This document shows, in pieces, positions 7,961 through 16,430 of a stretch of 64,000 nt of DNA. The stretch is from Paraburkholderia xenovorans LB400 (GTDB lineage Bacteria > Pseudomonadota > Gammaproteobacteria > Burkholderiales > Burkholderiaceae), in NCBI RefSeq assembly GCF_000013645.1, contig NC_007951.1:2852001-2916000 (forward strand). The letters are read 5' to 3'. Within the stretch, counting starts at the first letter, position 1. The number at the start of each line of letters is the position of its first letter. The notes beneath the pieces are model-generated. The model worked only from the letters and a program-made list of their open reading frames with translations. It had not been told where the DNA came from and did not search any database. The position numbers and the translations under genes are program-made.

Positions 7961-8992
7961 ATGAGCGCACTGCCGCAGACAGCCGCCTGGGCTGTCGACG
8001 AATATCAGCTTGACCGCACCGCCGGCGTTGAAGAGAAACTGAAATTCGCGCTGCGCTACGCAGTGCTCGCACCGTCGAACCATAATACGCAGCCCTGGCA
8101 CTTCATTCTGGATGGCGACAGCGTGACGTTATGCGCCGACCGGTTGCGCGCGCTGCCGGTGGTCGATCCATTCGACCGCGAACTGATCATGAGTTGCGGT
8201 GCGGCGCTGCTCAATCTGCGCGTGGCGCTGAGCCACTTCGGCCTTGCCTACGCGATCACGCCATTTCCGTCTTCCGCCGACCCCGACGTGCTGGCGCATT
8301 TGCGAATCGTCCCTGACGGACATTGCGACGCCAGTCTCACGCCGCTCTTCGCGGCGATTCCACGCCGCGTCACCACCCGCGAAATCTTCGTGGACGAACC
8401 GCTGCCTTCGCTCATCCAGCAACAGCTCGAAGAAGCCGCCGAAGCCGAAGGCGCGGATGTGGTCTGCATCTCGAACGCGCCGATGCGCGAGAGTCTTGCC
8501 GAACTAATCGCCGAGGCCGATCGGGTGCAGTTCAAGGACCCGCGTTTTCGCCGTGAACTGGCCAGCTGGATTCATCCGCGACGCCATGCGGACGGTATGC
8601 CCGCGCTGTCCGCCGGCATGAGCGTGCTGCTCGATCTGGCCGCGCCGCTACTCACCTCCGTCATTCGAACCTTCGACCTGGGCGGTGGCTTGGCGGCGGC
8701 GCATCATGCGCTGGCTGCGGGCTCGCCGCTGCTCATTTGCCTCGCGACGCCGACAGACGATGCCGCCGCCTGGCTGGCGGCCGGCCAGGCACTGGAGCGG
8801 CTGCTGCTGGTCGCCGCGAATGCCGGGATCACGGCGTCCTATCTGAATCAGCCGATCGAGCTGAGCGGGCTTCGTGAGCGGCTAGGCGCCGTGCTGGCGA
8901 TAGACGCGACGCCGCAACTGCTGTTACGCGTCGGCCGCGGCAAGCCGGCGCCTCATTCGCCGCGCCGGCCGCTTGCCGAGGTTGTTTCCTGA
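7961..8992 (+). CDS. Acg-family (nitroreductase-fold) protein
   Basis: A 343-aa protein of the Acg type: N-terminal YAVLAPSNHNTQPWHFILDG (nitroreductase-like FMN-binding segment), a central DPFDRELIMSCGAALLNLRV region typical of Acg-like proteins, and a C-terminal SPLLICLATPTDD segment. Acg (Rv2032) of Mycobacterium tuberculosis belongs to the hypoxia/dormancy regulon; proteins of this type often lack reductase activity and may sequester FMN. Start at 7961 (MSALPQTAAW). An FNR-type box is centred 66 bp upstream. It is followed 39 bp later by a second nitroreductase-family gene, probably in one operon. Enzymatic activity is uncertain. Confidence 0.85.
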   Translation: MSALPQTAAWAVDEYQLDRTAGVEEKLKFALRYAVLAPSNHNTQPWHFILDGDSVTLCADRLRALPVVDPFDRELIMSCGAALLNLRVALSHFGLAYAITPFPSSADPDVLAHLRIVPDGHCDASLTPLFAAIPRRVTTREIFVDEPLPSLIQQQLEEAAEAEGADVVCISNAPMRESLAELIAEADRVQFKDPRFRRELASWIHPRRHADGMPALSAGMSVLLDLAAPLLTSVIRTFDLGGGLAAAHHALAAGSPLLICLATPTDDAAAWLAAGQALERLLLVAANAGITASYLNQPIELSGLRERLGAVLAIDATPQLLLRVGRGKPAPHSPRRPLAEVVS

Positions 8993-9031
8993 GGCGCGAC
9001 GCCCGCTCAACGCCTGTTCGACGAGGCCGCG

Positions 9032-9718
9032 ATGAAACACTTTTTCAGACTCGGTACTGCGACGCGCGATCCGGCCCGCGCGCGCCCGGCCACCGGCGAG
9101 TCGGTATCGCATATCACGCTGCCCGCGCCCCTGTCGAGCGGCGGCCTGCCTCTGCTCGACGCCCTCTCGAAACGGCGAACCACACGCCGCTTCGCCGCGA
9201 CCGACCTCGACGAGGCCACCCTCGGCCAGTTGCTCTGGGCGGCCAACGGCGTCAACCGCAGCGAGCCCGACGACGGCAGCGGACGCACGGCGCCGTCGGT
9301 GCTCGCCTTGCACGAGATCGACGTCTATGCGGCGCTGGCCTGCGGCATGTATCGCTACGACCCGTTGCAACATTGCCTCGAACTGGTGAGCGCTGCCGAT
9401 CTGCGCGGACTGACGGGCTACCAGGACTTCGTCGGCGAGGCGCCGGTCGAACTGGTCTACGTAGCGGACCTTGCACGCATGCACGACATCGCCCAGTCGC
9501 AACGTGAACCGTTCGCGTATGCCAGCGCCGGCGCAATCGTGCAGAACGTGTACCTGTTTTGCGCCGCCGCCGGCCTCGCGGTCGCCGCCCGAAGCTGGCT
9601 CAATCGCAGCGCGTTGGGCGCAGAGATGCACCTCGCGCGCGGCAGCTTGCCGGTTCTCGCGCAAACCGTCGGCCACTTCGATCAATCCGACCCCGCCGGT
9701 ACGCGTGACGCGCCTTGA
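9032..9718 (+). CDS. SagB/ThcOx-type nitroreductase-family oxidoreductase
   Basis: A 228-aa FMN-dependent oxidoreductase. The N-terminal core has LDALSKRRTTRRFAATDL (phosphate-binding arginine cluster) and LGQLLWAANGVNR; the C-terminal part has EPFAYASAGAIVQNVYLFCA and a late LAQTVGHF segment. Family members reduce nitro, quinone or thiazoline-type substrates; no peptide-modification genes are nearby, so a general redox role is more likely. Start at 9032 after GAGG. Second gene after the Acg-like gene, in the FNR-linked block. Confidence 0.82.
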   Translation: MKHFFRLGTATRDPARARPATGESVSHITLPAPLSSGGLPLLDALSKRRTTRRFAATDLDEATLGQLLWAANGVNRSEPDDGSGRTAPSVLALHEIDVYAALACGMYRYDPLQHCLELVSAADLRGLTGYQDFVGEAPVELVYVADLARMHDIAQSQREPFAYASAGAIVQNVYLFCAAAGLAVAARSWLNRSALGAEMHLARGSLPVLAQTVGHFDQSDPAGTRDAP

Positions 9719-9750
9719 CGTGTGCCCACGGAAGATGCCGCGCTTCCCGG

Positions 9751-9764
9751 TTGACGTGCATCAA
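9751..9764. promoter_or_regulatory. FNR-type box TTGAC-GTGC-ATCAA
   Basis: Nine of ten half-site bases match. It lies in the 218-bp gap before acs, 179 bp upstream of its start, and probably drives acs and the permease. Confidence 0.7.
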
Positions 9765-9886
9765 TAGCGCTATCCGCCACCCGGTCATAGTGATTGCACA
9801 CACACGCTGATTCAGCGTCGTCCGGTCCGCGCCGCAATCCAGGCTCAGGCGCCGGCACTCATGGCCAACAAGAGCCCTCCCTAATC

Positions 9887-9911
9887 GGTGAAGCGTTGTA
9901 AGCGCTTCACC
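9887..9911. repeat. Inverted repeat in the acs leader
   Basis: A perfect 9-bp repeat (GGTGAAGCG and CGCTTCACC) with a 7-nt spacer ends 16 bp before the acs ribosome site (GGAGGAG, 9927-9933). It could be an operator or an mRNA hairpin affecting acs translation. No T-run, so not a terminator. Confidence 0.6.
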
Positions 9912-9936
9912 CCTTCATGTTTTATTGGAGGAGACT

Positions 9937-11913
9937 ATGTCTACCATCGATACCGCCCCGCCCAACTCCACCGCGTTGCAGATCCCGCTTGCCCGGGACG
10001 CCAGCATCGACGGCATGGAGGCTTATCGCGCCCTCGTTGCCGAAGCGAGCCAGGATCACGAAGCGTTCTGGGCACGTCTTGCCCGCGAACACCTGACGTG
10101 GCGCCGCCCATTCACGAAAGTACTGAACGACGCAGACGCGCCGTTCTATCGCTGGTTCGAAGACGGCGAACTGAACGCCTCGTACAACTGCCTCGATCGC
10201 AATCTCGCCAACGGGCTCGCGGAGAAAACCGCGATCGTGTTCGAGTCGGACGACGGCAACGTCACGCATGTCACCTATCAGGCGCTGTATCACCGCGTAT
10301 GCCGGCTCGCCAATGCACTGCGTGCCCGCGGCGTGAAGAAAGGCGACCGCGTGGCGATCTATATGCCGATGTCCGTGGAAGGCGTAGTCGCGATGCTCGC
10401 GTGCGCACGCATCGGCGCGCCGCACTCGGTGGTGTTCGGCGGCTTTTCCGCCAAGTCGCTGCATGAGCGCATCGTCGATATCGGCGCGTGCGCGATCATT
10501 ACCGCGGACGAGCAGGTTCGCGGCGGCAAGACCCTGCCGCTCAAAACGATCGTCGACGAAGCGCTCGCAATGGCCGGCACGGCCGGCATCAGGACGGTGG
10601 CCATCTACCGGCGCACGGGCGGCCAGATTCCGTGGATTGCCGGCCGCGATACATGGCTGCACGAACTCGAAGCGGCGCAGCCGGACACCTGTGAGCCTGA
10701 GTGGGTCGGTGCGGAGCACCCGTTGTTCGTGCTCTACACGTCCGGCTCGACGGGCACGCCCAAAGGCGTCCAGCACAGCACCGGCGGTTACCTGCTGTGG
10801 GCTGCCGTGACGATGAAGTGGACCTTCGACATCAAACCGGCGGATGTGTTCTGGTGCACGGCGGACATCGGCTGGATCACGGGTCACACCTATATCTGCT
10901 ATGGGCCGACCGCGGTCGGCGCGACGCAGGTGATCTTCGAAGGCGTGCCTACCTATCCGAACGCGGGACGCTTCTGGGACATGATCCAGCGCCACAAGGT
11001 CAGCATCTTCTACACGGCGCCGACCGCCATCCGCTCGCTCATCAAGTCCGCCGACGCCGATCATTCGGTGCATCCGGACAGCTTCGACCTGAGCAGTCTG
11101 CGCCTGCTCGGCACGGTCGGCGAGCCGATCAATCCGAGCGCCTGGACGTGGTATGCCCAGCATGTCGGCGGTGGACGGTGTCCCGTGCTCGACACTTTCT
11201 GGCAGACGGAAACGGGCGGACACATGATTTCTCCGTTGCCGGGCGTCACTCCGCTCGTGCCGGGTTCGTGCACATTGCCGTTGCCGGGCATCGACGCGGC
11301 GATCGTCGACGAAACCGGTCAGGAAGTGCCGAACGGAAACGGTGGCGTGCTGGTCATTCGCAAGCCCTGGCCTTCCATGATCAGAACCATCTGGGGTAAT
11401 CCGGAACGCTTCCGGCAGGGGTATTTCCCCGAAGAGCTCGGCGGCAAGCTGTATCTCGCCGGCGACGGCGCCATCCGTGATCGCGACACCGGCTACTTCA
11501 CCATCACCGGCCGTATCGACGACGTGCTGAACGTTTCCGGCCACCGGCTCGGGACGATGGAAATCGAGTCGGCGCTCGCCGCGCATCCGCTGGTGGCCGA
11601 AGCCGCGGTGGTCGGGCGTCCCGATGAAACCGCCGGCGAGGCGATCGTGGCGTTCGTGGTGCTCAAGGCAGAGCGGCCGTCCGGAGCCGACGCAAAGCGC
11701 GTGGCCGACGAACTGCGCGCGTGGGTCGGCAAGGAGATCGGCCCGATCGCCAAACCGAAGGACATCCGCTTCGGCGACGCCATGCCGAAAACGCGCTCCG
11801 GCAAGGTGGTGCGCCGGCTGTTGCGCTCGGTGGCCAAAGGGGAAGTCATCGTGCAGGACACGTCGACGGTGGAAAACCCCGCGGTCATTTCACAGTTCGC
11901 CGACGCCGCCTGA
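9937..11913 (+). CDS. acs: Acetate-CoA ligase (acetyl-CoA synthetase)
   Basis: A 658-aa adenylate-forming enzyme that converts acetate, ATP and CoA to acetyl-CoA. It has the P-loop [11 protein letters not shown] at about 267, the WQTETGG adenylation motif, the [18 protein letters not shown] hinge region, [13 protein letters not shown] and the C-terminal catalytic lysine motif [11 protein letters not shown] (lysine near 622), the usual site of regulatory acetylation. Length matches Acs (about 650 aa). Start at 9937 ([10 protein letters not shown]) follows GGAGGAG; the annotation to 9925 would place the ribosome site inside the gene. It is followed by a GPR1/FUN34/YaaH permease, pointing to acetate uptake and activation. 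FNR-type box and an inverted repeat lie upstream. Confidence 0.95.
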   Translation: MSTIDTAPPNSTALQIPLARDASIDGMEAYRALVAEASQDHEAFWARLAREHLTWRRPFTKVLNDADAPFYRWFEDGELNASYNCLDRNLANGLAEKTAIVFESDDGNVTHVTYQALYHRVCRLANALRARGVKKGDRVAIYMPMSVEGVVAMLACARIGAPHSVVFGGFSAKSLHERIVDIGACAIITADEQVRGGKTLPLKTIVDEALAMAGTAGIRTVAIYRRTGGQIPWIAGRDTWLHELEAAQPDTCEPEWVGAEHPLFVLYTSGSTGTPKGVQHSTGGYLLWAAVTMKWTFDIKPADVFWCTADIGWITGHTYICYGPTAVGATQVIFEGVPTYPNAGRFWDMIQRHKVSIFYTAPTAIRSLIKSADADHSVHPDSFDLSSLRLLGTVGEPINPSAWTWYAQHVGGGRCPVLDTFWQTETGGHMISPLPGVTPLVPGSCTLPLPGIDAAIVDETGQEVPNGNGGVLVIRKPWPSMIRTIWGNPERFRQGYFPEELGGKLYLAGDGAIRDRDTGYFTITGRIDDVLNVSGHRLGTMEIESALAAHPLVAEAAVVGRPDETAGEAIVAFVVLKAERPSGADAKRVADELRAWVGKEIGPIAKPKDIRFGDAMPKTRSGKVVRRLLRSVAKGEVIVQDTSTVENPAVISQFADAA

Positions 11914-12031
11914 CACGCAGGCGAGCACGGATCGCGCATCTCTTCCGGCGCGATCCGATGTCGCGCGTGCACCCGCACGTGCGCGCGCAACCCAATTTTC
12001 AGCGTTCCTGCATGGAACGGAGGATGTCATC

Positions 12032-12667
12032 ATGAACATCAAGGCTCCCAATCCCGCTTCACTCGGCCTCGCCGGCTTCGCCCTGACAACGTGGCTGCTC
12101 AGCATGATCAACGCCGGCTGGTTCAGCGGCAACGCGATGGGGATGGTGCTTGCCGTCGCGTTCGCTTACGGCGGCACCGCCCAGGCGCTCGCCGGACTGA
12201 TGGAAATTCCCCGCGGCAATACCTTCGGCGCGACCGCTTTCCTCAGTTACGGCGCCTTCTGGTGGTCGCTGGCGCTGTTCGTGCTGTTTCTGCACGGCAC
12301 GGTGCCGGCCGCGTTTATCGGTTGGTATCTGTTTCTGTGGGGCGTGTTCACGCTCTATATGTGGGTGGCGACATGGCGATCCGCACGCGTGCTGCAACTG
12401 GTGTTTCTCTCGCTGTGGATCACGTTCTTCGTGCTCGCCGCGAGCGAATGGACCGGACTCGAATGGCTGCATCACGCCGGCGGCTACCTGGGAATGCTTA
12501 CCGCGCTACTGGCGTTCTATCTGTCGGCCGCGGAAATCATCAACGAGACTCATGGGCACGTGGTATTGCCTACAGGTGTCGCGAGCGAACGACTTGCTCT
12601 GACGTTGTCGATTCAGGAAGAGTTGCCGCTTGGCCTGCCGATCGAGGAAAAGCTGCGCAATGCGTGA
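12032..12667 (+). CDS. GPR1/FUN34/YaaH-family acetate (succinate) permease
   Basis: A 211-aa polytopic membrane protein with six hydrophobic segments, starting NPASLGLAGFALTTWLLSMI, which is the NPAPLGL signature region of the family. E. coli SatP, a member, carries acetate and succinate. The EIPRGNTFGATAFLSYGAFW segment is also family-typical. Start at 12032 follows GGAGG at 12019-12023; the open frame upstream overlaps acs out of frame. Located 118 bp after acs, so probably in the same transcript and supplying acetate to it. A C-terminal cytoplasmic tail follows the last helix. Confidence 0.9.
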   Translation: MNIKAPNPASLGLAGFALTTWLLSMINAGWFSGNAMGMVLAVAFAYGGTAQALAGLMEIPRGNTFGATAFLSYGAFWWSLALFVLFLHGTVPAAFIGWYLFLWGVFTLYMWVATWRSARVLQLVFLSLWITFFVLAASEWTGLEWLHHAGGYLGMLTALLAFYLSAAEIINETHGHVVLPTGVASERLALTLSIQEELPLGLPIEEKLRNA

Positions 12668-12846
12668 TGAGGTTCGCTGCTGATGGCGCTCGTGTTGCCG
12701 CCTTTGTATTGCCGCCCTTGTATTGCCGCAGCGTTTCGCCATCCTGGGCGGCGCTGCGGCACACGAATTTAGCGGGCTTTGCGGCGGGCTTTACTGCGTT
12801 TGCATCGCGCCGCCAGGCGCTCGACGCGGCGCCGCCCGCTGTTACG

Positions 12847-13887
12847 TCACGACATCTCGATGATCACCTTCAACGCATGCGAATCCGCCGCGCGGCCGAA
12901 GGTATCGTAGGCGTTCAACACGTCGTCCAGCTGGAAATGATGGGTGATGAGTCTGGCCGGATCGATCCGGCCGGATTGCACCGTCTTCAGCAACATCGGT
13001 GTACTGACGGTATCGACGAGGCGCGTCGTAATGGAAATGTTGCGATCCCACAGCGATTCCAGATGCAGATCCGCCTTCACCCCATGCACGCCGATATTGG
13101 CGATCACACCACCGGGCGCAACCAGCGCCTGGCACAACTCGAAGGTGTCGGGCACGCCCACGGCCTCGATCGCGCAATCCACACCGACGTGCCCGGTAAG
13201 CTTCATCACCTCCACGACCGGTTCGGCCACCCGGCTGTCGATACACGCGGTCGCGCCGAAACGGCTCGCCACTTCGAGCCGGCGCTCGTCGCGATCGATC
13301 ATGATGATCTGGGCCGGCGAATAGAACTGCGCGGTGAGCAGCGAAGCCAGTCCGATCGGCCCGGCGCCGACAATCGCCACGGCGCTGCCCGGCTGCACCT
13401 TGCCGTTGAGGACGCCGCATTCGAAGCCGGTCGGCAGGATGTCGGACAGCATCACCAGCGCTTCTTCGTCGGCACCGGCGGGAATCGGATAAAGACTCGT
13501 CTCCGCATGCGGAATGCGCACATATTCGGCTTGCGTGCCGTCGATACGGTTGCCGAGAATCCAGCCGCCGGTCGTGCAGTGCGAATACATGCCGCGCCGG
13601 CAATAATCGCACTTGCCGCATGCGGAGATGCACGAGATCAGCACGTGATCGCCCTCTTTCAACGAACTGACCGCGGCGCCGACCTGCTGCACGATGCCCA
13701 CTCCTTCGTGACCCAGAATGCGGCCGGGCTGGCACGTGGGCACGTCGCCCTTCAGAATGTGAAGATCGGTACCGCAGATCGTCGTGCGCGTCACCTTGAC
13801 GATGGCGTCGGTGGCGCTGGCGAGTTGCGGCATGGGCCGCTCGTCGAGCGACTTCTTTCCGGGACCGTGATACACGAGTGCTTTCAT
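12847..13887 (-). CDS. Zinc-dependent alcohol dehydrogenase, secondary-alcohol type
   Basis: A 346-aa MDR-family enzyme with GHEGVGIVQQVG, a structural zinc loop (CGKCDYCRRGMYSHC), the DILPTGFECGV segment and Rossmann motif VGAGPIGLASLL. The TTICGTDLHILKGDVP start region and the FECGV motif resemble Clostridium/Cupriavidus secondary alcohol dehydrogenases. Likely oxidises or reduces small secondary alcohols and ketones. Start at 13887. It is the third gene of a minus-strand unit: HPF-like, USP, this enzyme. One of three Zn alcohol dehydrogenases in the block. Confidence 0.9.
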   Translation of the reverse strand: MKALVYHGPGKKSLDERPMPQLASATDAIVKVTRTTICGTDLHILKGDVPTCQPGRILGHEGVGIVQQVGAAVSSLKEGDHVLISCISACGKCDYCRRGMYSHCTTGGWILGNRIDGTQAEYVRIPHAETSLYPIPAGADEEALVMLSDILPTGFECGVLNGKVQPGSAVAIVGAGPIGLASLLTAQFYSPAQIIMIDRDERRLEVASRFGATACIDSRVAEPVVEVMKLTGHVGVDCAIEAVGVPDTFELCQALVAPGGVIANIGVHGVKADLHLESLWDRNISITTRLVDTVSTPMLLKTVQSGRIDPARLITHHFQLDDVLNAYDTFGRAADSHALKVIIEMS

Positions 13888-13935
13888 GGATTACCTCATT
13901 GGTCAGTCAAGGCCGCAGCGAGACAGGCATCACGC

Positions 13936-14409
13936 TCAGGCCGGGGTGTCATGCTCCGTCTTCGCCTCTTCACGGATCAGCAGTACCGGGCATGTCGCAA
14001 GGCGCACGCAGCGCTCGGCTACGCTGCCGATCACCATGCGCCGCACACCGCGGCGTCCGTGCGTGCCCATCACGAGCAGGTCCGCGCCACGGCGTTGCAC
14101 ACAGCGTATCAACGCACCGGCGATGTCCTCGGCAATGCCCTGGGTCTCCACGATCTCCGCTTCGCCCGTGACGTCGAGTTCGCGCATCTGGGCGAGCGCG
14201 CCGTCGAGCAGGCTTTGCCCGACCTGCCGCGCGGCGTCGGTCAACAGATGCGGATCGCAGGCGCCCGCATACGTAAAAGCCGCCGATTGATCCAGCACGT
14301 AAACCGCCGTCAACTTGCCGTGCGCGAGCCGCGCGAGCTGGATCGCTTCGGAAAGCGCGCACTTCGAGGCTTCGCTGCCGTCCAGGGCCACCACGATGTT
14401 GTCGTACAT
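13936..14409 (-). CDS. Universal stress protein (single domain)
   Basis: A 157-aa UspA-family protein. It starts MYDNIVVALDGSEASKCAL and ends with the ATP-binding motif GTHGRRGVRRMVIGSVAERC (G-2x-G-9x-G-S), so it is of the nucleotide-binding type. Start at 14409. It lies 48 bp upstream of the alcohol dehydrogenase gene and 40 bp downstream of the HPF-like gene, consistent with one operon. It is close to the single-domain USP at 19747-20253. Confidence 0.93.
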   Translation of the reverse strand: MYDNIVVALDGSEASKCALSEAIQLARLAHGKLTAVYVLDQSAAFTYAGACDPHLLTDAARQVGQSLLDGALAQMRELDVTGEAEIVETQGIAEDIAGALIRCVQRRGADLLVMGTHGRRGVRRMVIGSVAERCVRLATCPVLLIREEAKTEHDTPA

Positions 14410-14449
14410 GACTCACTCCAGAAGAAAACGTTGGAACGTTCGTTAGACA

Positions 14450-14803
14450 TCAGTTGCGCGTGACGCCCTGTTGAAGAAGCCGCTCGGCCGCGTCGAAAGC
14501 CGCACGTATCACGTCGTCAGGATCAGGACCCTGGCGATGCTCGAGCGGCACGAGTTCACCGCTGCGCAGCACCAGGTCGAGACGCGCGTCGAACACGGTG
14601 CGATTCAGCGCGGTATCCGGCACGGCGCGGCGCGCCTCGGGCAGGTCCTTCGACGCCCGCGCATGAATCACCTCGATAGCAAGGTGGCAACCGGAGATGG
14701 CTCTGCCGAACCGTTCGAGCCGCACCAGCTGTGCTGCGGCCTCGGACTCGATTTGCGCGGATCCCGCAAATCCGAGGTAGACGATCTGCATATCAATTCC
14801 CAT
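14450..14803 (-). CDS. HPF/RaiA-like ribosome-associated protein
   Basis: A 117-aa protein resembling the ribosome hibernation factor family. The beta-alpha-beta start (MQIVYLGFAGSAQIESEAAA), the basic middle (RFGRAISGCHLAIEVIHARA) and the end with an aspartate pair and helix (DPDDVIRAAFDAAERLLQQ) match the short HPF/YfiA layout. It would bind the 30S subunit and silence ribosomes under energy shortage, which suits a low-oxygen block. The start at 14803 has GGAGG upstream; Met at 14791 is an alternative. First gene of a three-gene operon (HPF-like, USP, alcohol dehydrogenase). Confidence 0.78.
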   Translation of the reverse strand: MGIDMQIVYLGFAGSAQIESEAAAQLVRLERFGRAISGCHLAIEVIHARASKDLPEARRAVPDTALNRTVFDARLDLVLRSGELVPLEHRQGPDPDDVIRAAFDAAERLLQQGVTRN

Positions 14804-14905
14804 GCGGCCTCCGCGCGTGCTGTCCTGCTATCGACCGTTGCTGCAGCGAAGCCGCATGGGCAACGAGCCTATTGAGAGATCATCGGCACTATTGGCGCCT
14901 TGCGA

Positions 14906-14919
14906 TTGACCTGCATCAA
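14906..14919. promoter_or_regulatory. FNR-type box TTGAC-CTGC-ATCAA
   Basis: Nine of ten half-site bases. It lies between the divergent HPF-like gene (109 bp away) and chrA (about 143 bp away), so it could serve either. Confidence 0.7.
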
Positions 14920-15055
14920 CGGGGTGTCAGACCCACACAGCCTGCGCGGCCGTGTGTTTGGACGCGGTAGCGTTCGCGAGATGGCCGGGCCGCTGGACAG
15001 GCCGCGTGTGCTATTTTCTGGAGCCCGACGCGGCTTGACCATTACGACCTTTCCC

Positions 15056-16273
15056 ATGCACGACGCGCATACAGAGACGCCCCTCGCCCTGCCGGCACAT
15101 AGCTCATCGTGGGCACTCTTCTGCATTTTTCTGAGCCTCGGCCTGACTTCGTTCGGCGGCCCGGCGGCCCATCTCGGCTACTTTCGCGACGAGTTCGTCA
15201 GACGCCGCCGCTGGCTCGACGAACACACGTTCAGCGACGTGGTTGCGCTGTGCCAGTTTCTGCCGGGTCCCGGCAGCAGCCAGGTCGGCATCGCCATCGG
15301 CCGGCTGCGCGGCGGCGTTGCCGGCGCGATCGCGGCCTGGCTCGGCTTCACACTGCCGTCGGTGCTGCTGCTCGTCGCGTTTGCTTATGGCTTCACGCTT
15401 CTGTCGGATGCGAACTCGCTTCATCTTCTGCGGGGACTGAAGATCGCGGCGGTCGCGGTGGTCGTCCAGGCGGTCTGGTCGATGGGGCGCATGCTCTGCC
15501 CCGACCGCACCCGCGCAACGATCGCCGCGGCCTCCGCGATCGCCGTGATCGTGTTCGGCGCAGCCTTCGGGCAGATCGCGTCGATCGTCGCCGCGGGGCT
15601 TGCCGGCGCTGCGCTGCTGAATTCGTCGACCGAGGTGCCGGGCGCACCGCCCGGCATGCCCGGATCCAGAGCCGGCGCGCTCGCCTGTCTCGCGGTCTTC
15701 GTCCTGCTGCTGTTCGGATTGCCCGCGGCAGCCGCCTCTCTTCACAGTTATCCGCTCGAGCTGTTTGCGTCGTTCTACCGGGTCGGCTCGCTGGTGTTCG
15801 GCGGCGGCCATGTGGTGTTGCCATTGCTGGAGGCGGTGGTCGTGCCGCATGGTTGGGTTCCCGCGAACACTTTCATGGCAGGGTACGGCGCGGCGCAGGC
15901 AGTGCCCGGCCCGCTGTTTTCGTTTGCCGCATTTCTCGGCGCCGCGAGCAGCGGTCATCCCGCGGGCATCGCGGGCGCACTGCTCGCCACCGTGGCGATC
16001 TTCCTGCCTTCGTTCCTGCTGGTCGGCGCGGCGTTGCCGCTCTGGGGCAAGCTGCGCGCGTTCGCGTCGATGCGCCGCGCTATGGCGGGCATCAACGCCG
16101 CCGTGGTCGGCATCCTGCTCGCCGCGTTGTACGACCCGGTGTGGACGAGCGCCGTGCATACCGCGCGCGATTTCGCGCTGGTCGTCGCGGCACAGGTGTT
16201 GCTCGGCTGGTGGCGAGTGCCGGCGTGGGCGGTCGTGCTGATCACGGTCGCGCTCGCATGGTCGGTCGTGTAA
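15056..16273 (+). CDS. chrA: Chromate transporter (ChrA, two-domain)
   Basis: A 405-aa membrane protein with two homologous CHR halves. The first half has GLTSFGGPAAHLGYFRDEFV and CQFLPGPGSSQVGIAIG; the second has GSLVFGGGHVVLPLLE and GAAQAVPGPLFSFAAFLG. These duplicated FGG(P/G)xxH and PGP motifs define the long-chain ChrA group, an inner-membrane exporter of chromate. The chosen start is Met at 15056; in-frame starts further upstream (14984, 14900) add residues with no membrane character, the earliest starting inside the FNR box. Chromate substrate is a family inference; no chrB regulator is adjacent. Confidence 0.88.
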   Translation: MHDAHTETPLALPAHSSSWALFCIFLSLGLTSFGGPAAHLGYFRDEFVRRRRWLDEHTFSDVVALCQFLPGPGSSQVGIAIGRLRGGVAGAIAAWLGFTLPSVLLLVAFAYGFTLLSDANSLHLLRGLKIAAVAVVVQAVWSMGRMLCPDRTRATIAAASAIAVIVFGAAFGQIASIVAAGLAGAALLNSSTEVPGAPPGMPGSRAGALACLAVFVLLLFGLPAAAASLHSYPLELFASFYRVGSLVFGGGHVVLPLLEAVVVPHGWVPANTFMAGYGAAQAVPGPLFSFAAFLGAASSGHPAGIAGALLATVAIFLPSFLLVGAALPLWGKLRAFASMRRAMAGINAAVVGILLAALYDPVWTSAVHTARDFALVVAAQVLLGWWRVPAWAVVLITVALAWSVV

Positions 16274-16346
16274 AGGCGACTTCGTCCGCTTGCCGAATGT
16301 GCGCGTCGCGCCCTTGCGCCGCGCCGGCGAGCCCCGTCGCGCGGCG

Positions 16347-16360
16347 TTGATCCAACTCAA
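16347..16360. promoter_or_regulatory. FNR-type box TTGAT-CCAA-CTCAA
   Basis: Nine of ten half-site bases; centred 77 bp upstream of the oleate hydratase start. Confidence 0.7.
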
Positions 16361-16430
16361 CGAGCCTGTTCCGCCGCGCGAGTATGGTTCAGCAATACGT
16401 CCACGGCCATTACCCCACGGGGAGCATCAC

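Noticed and set aside
9922..11586. 554-aa open frame on the minus strand across acs
   Set aside because: It is antisense to a textbook Acs protein, has His/Arg-rich composition without domains, and reflects the GC-rich codon bias.
12091..14463. 790-aa plus-strand open frame spanning the permease, alcohol dehydrogenase and USP genes
   Set aside because: It covers four real genes in other frames and has no domain or ribosome site of its own.
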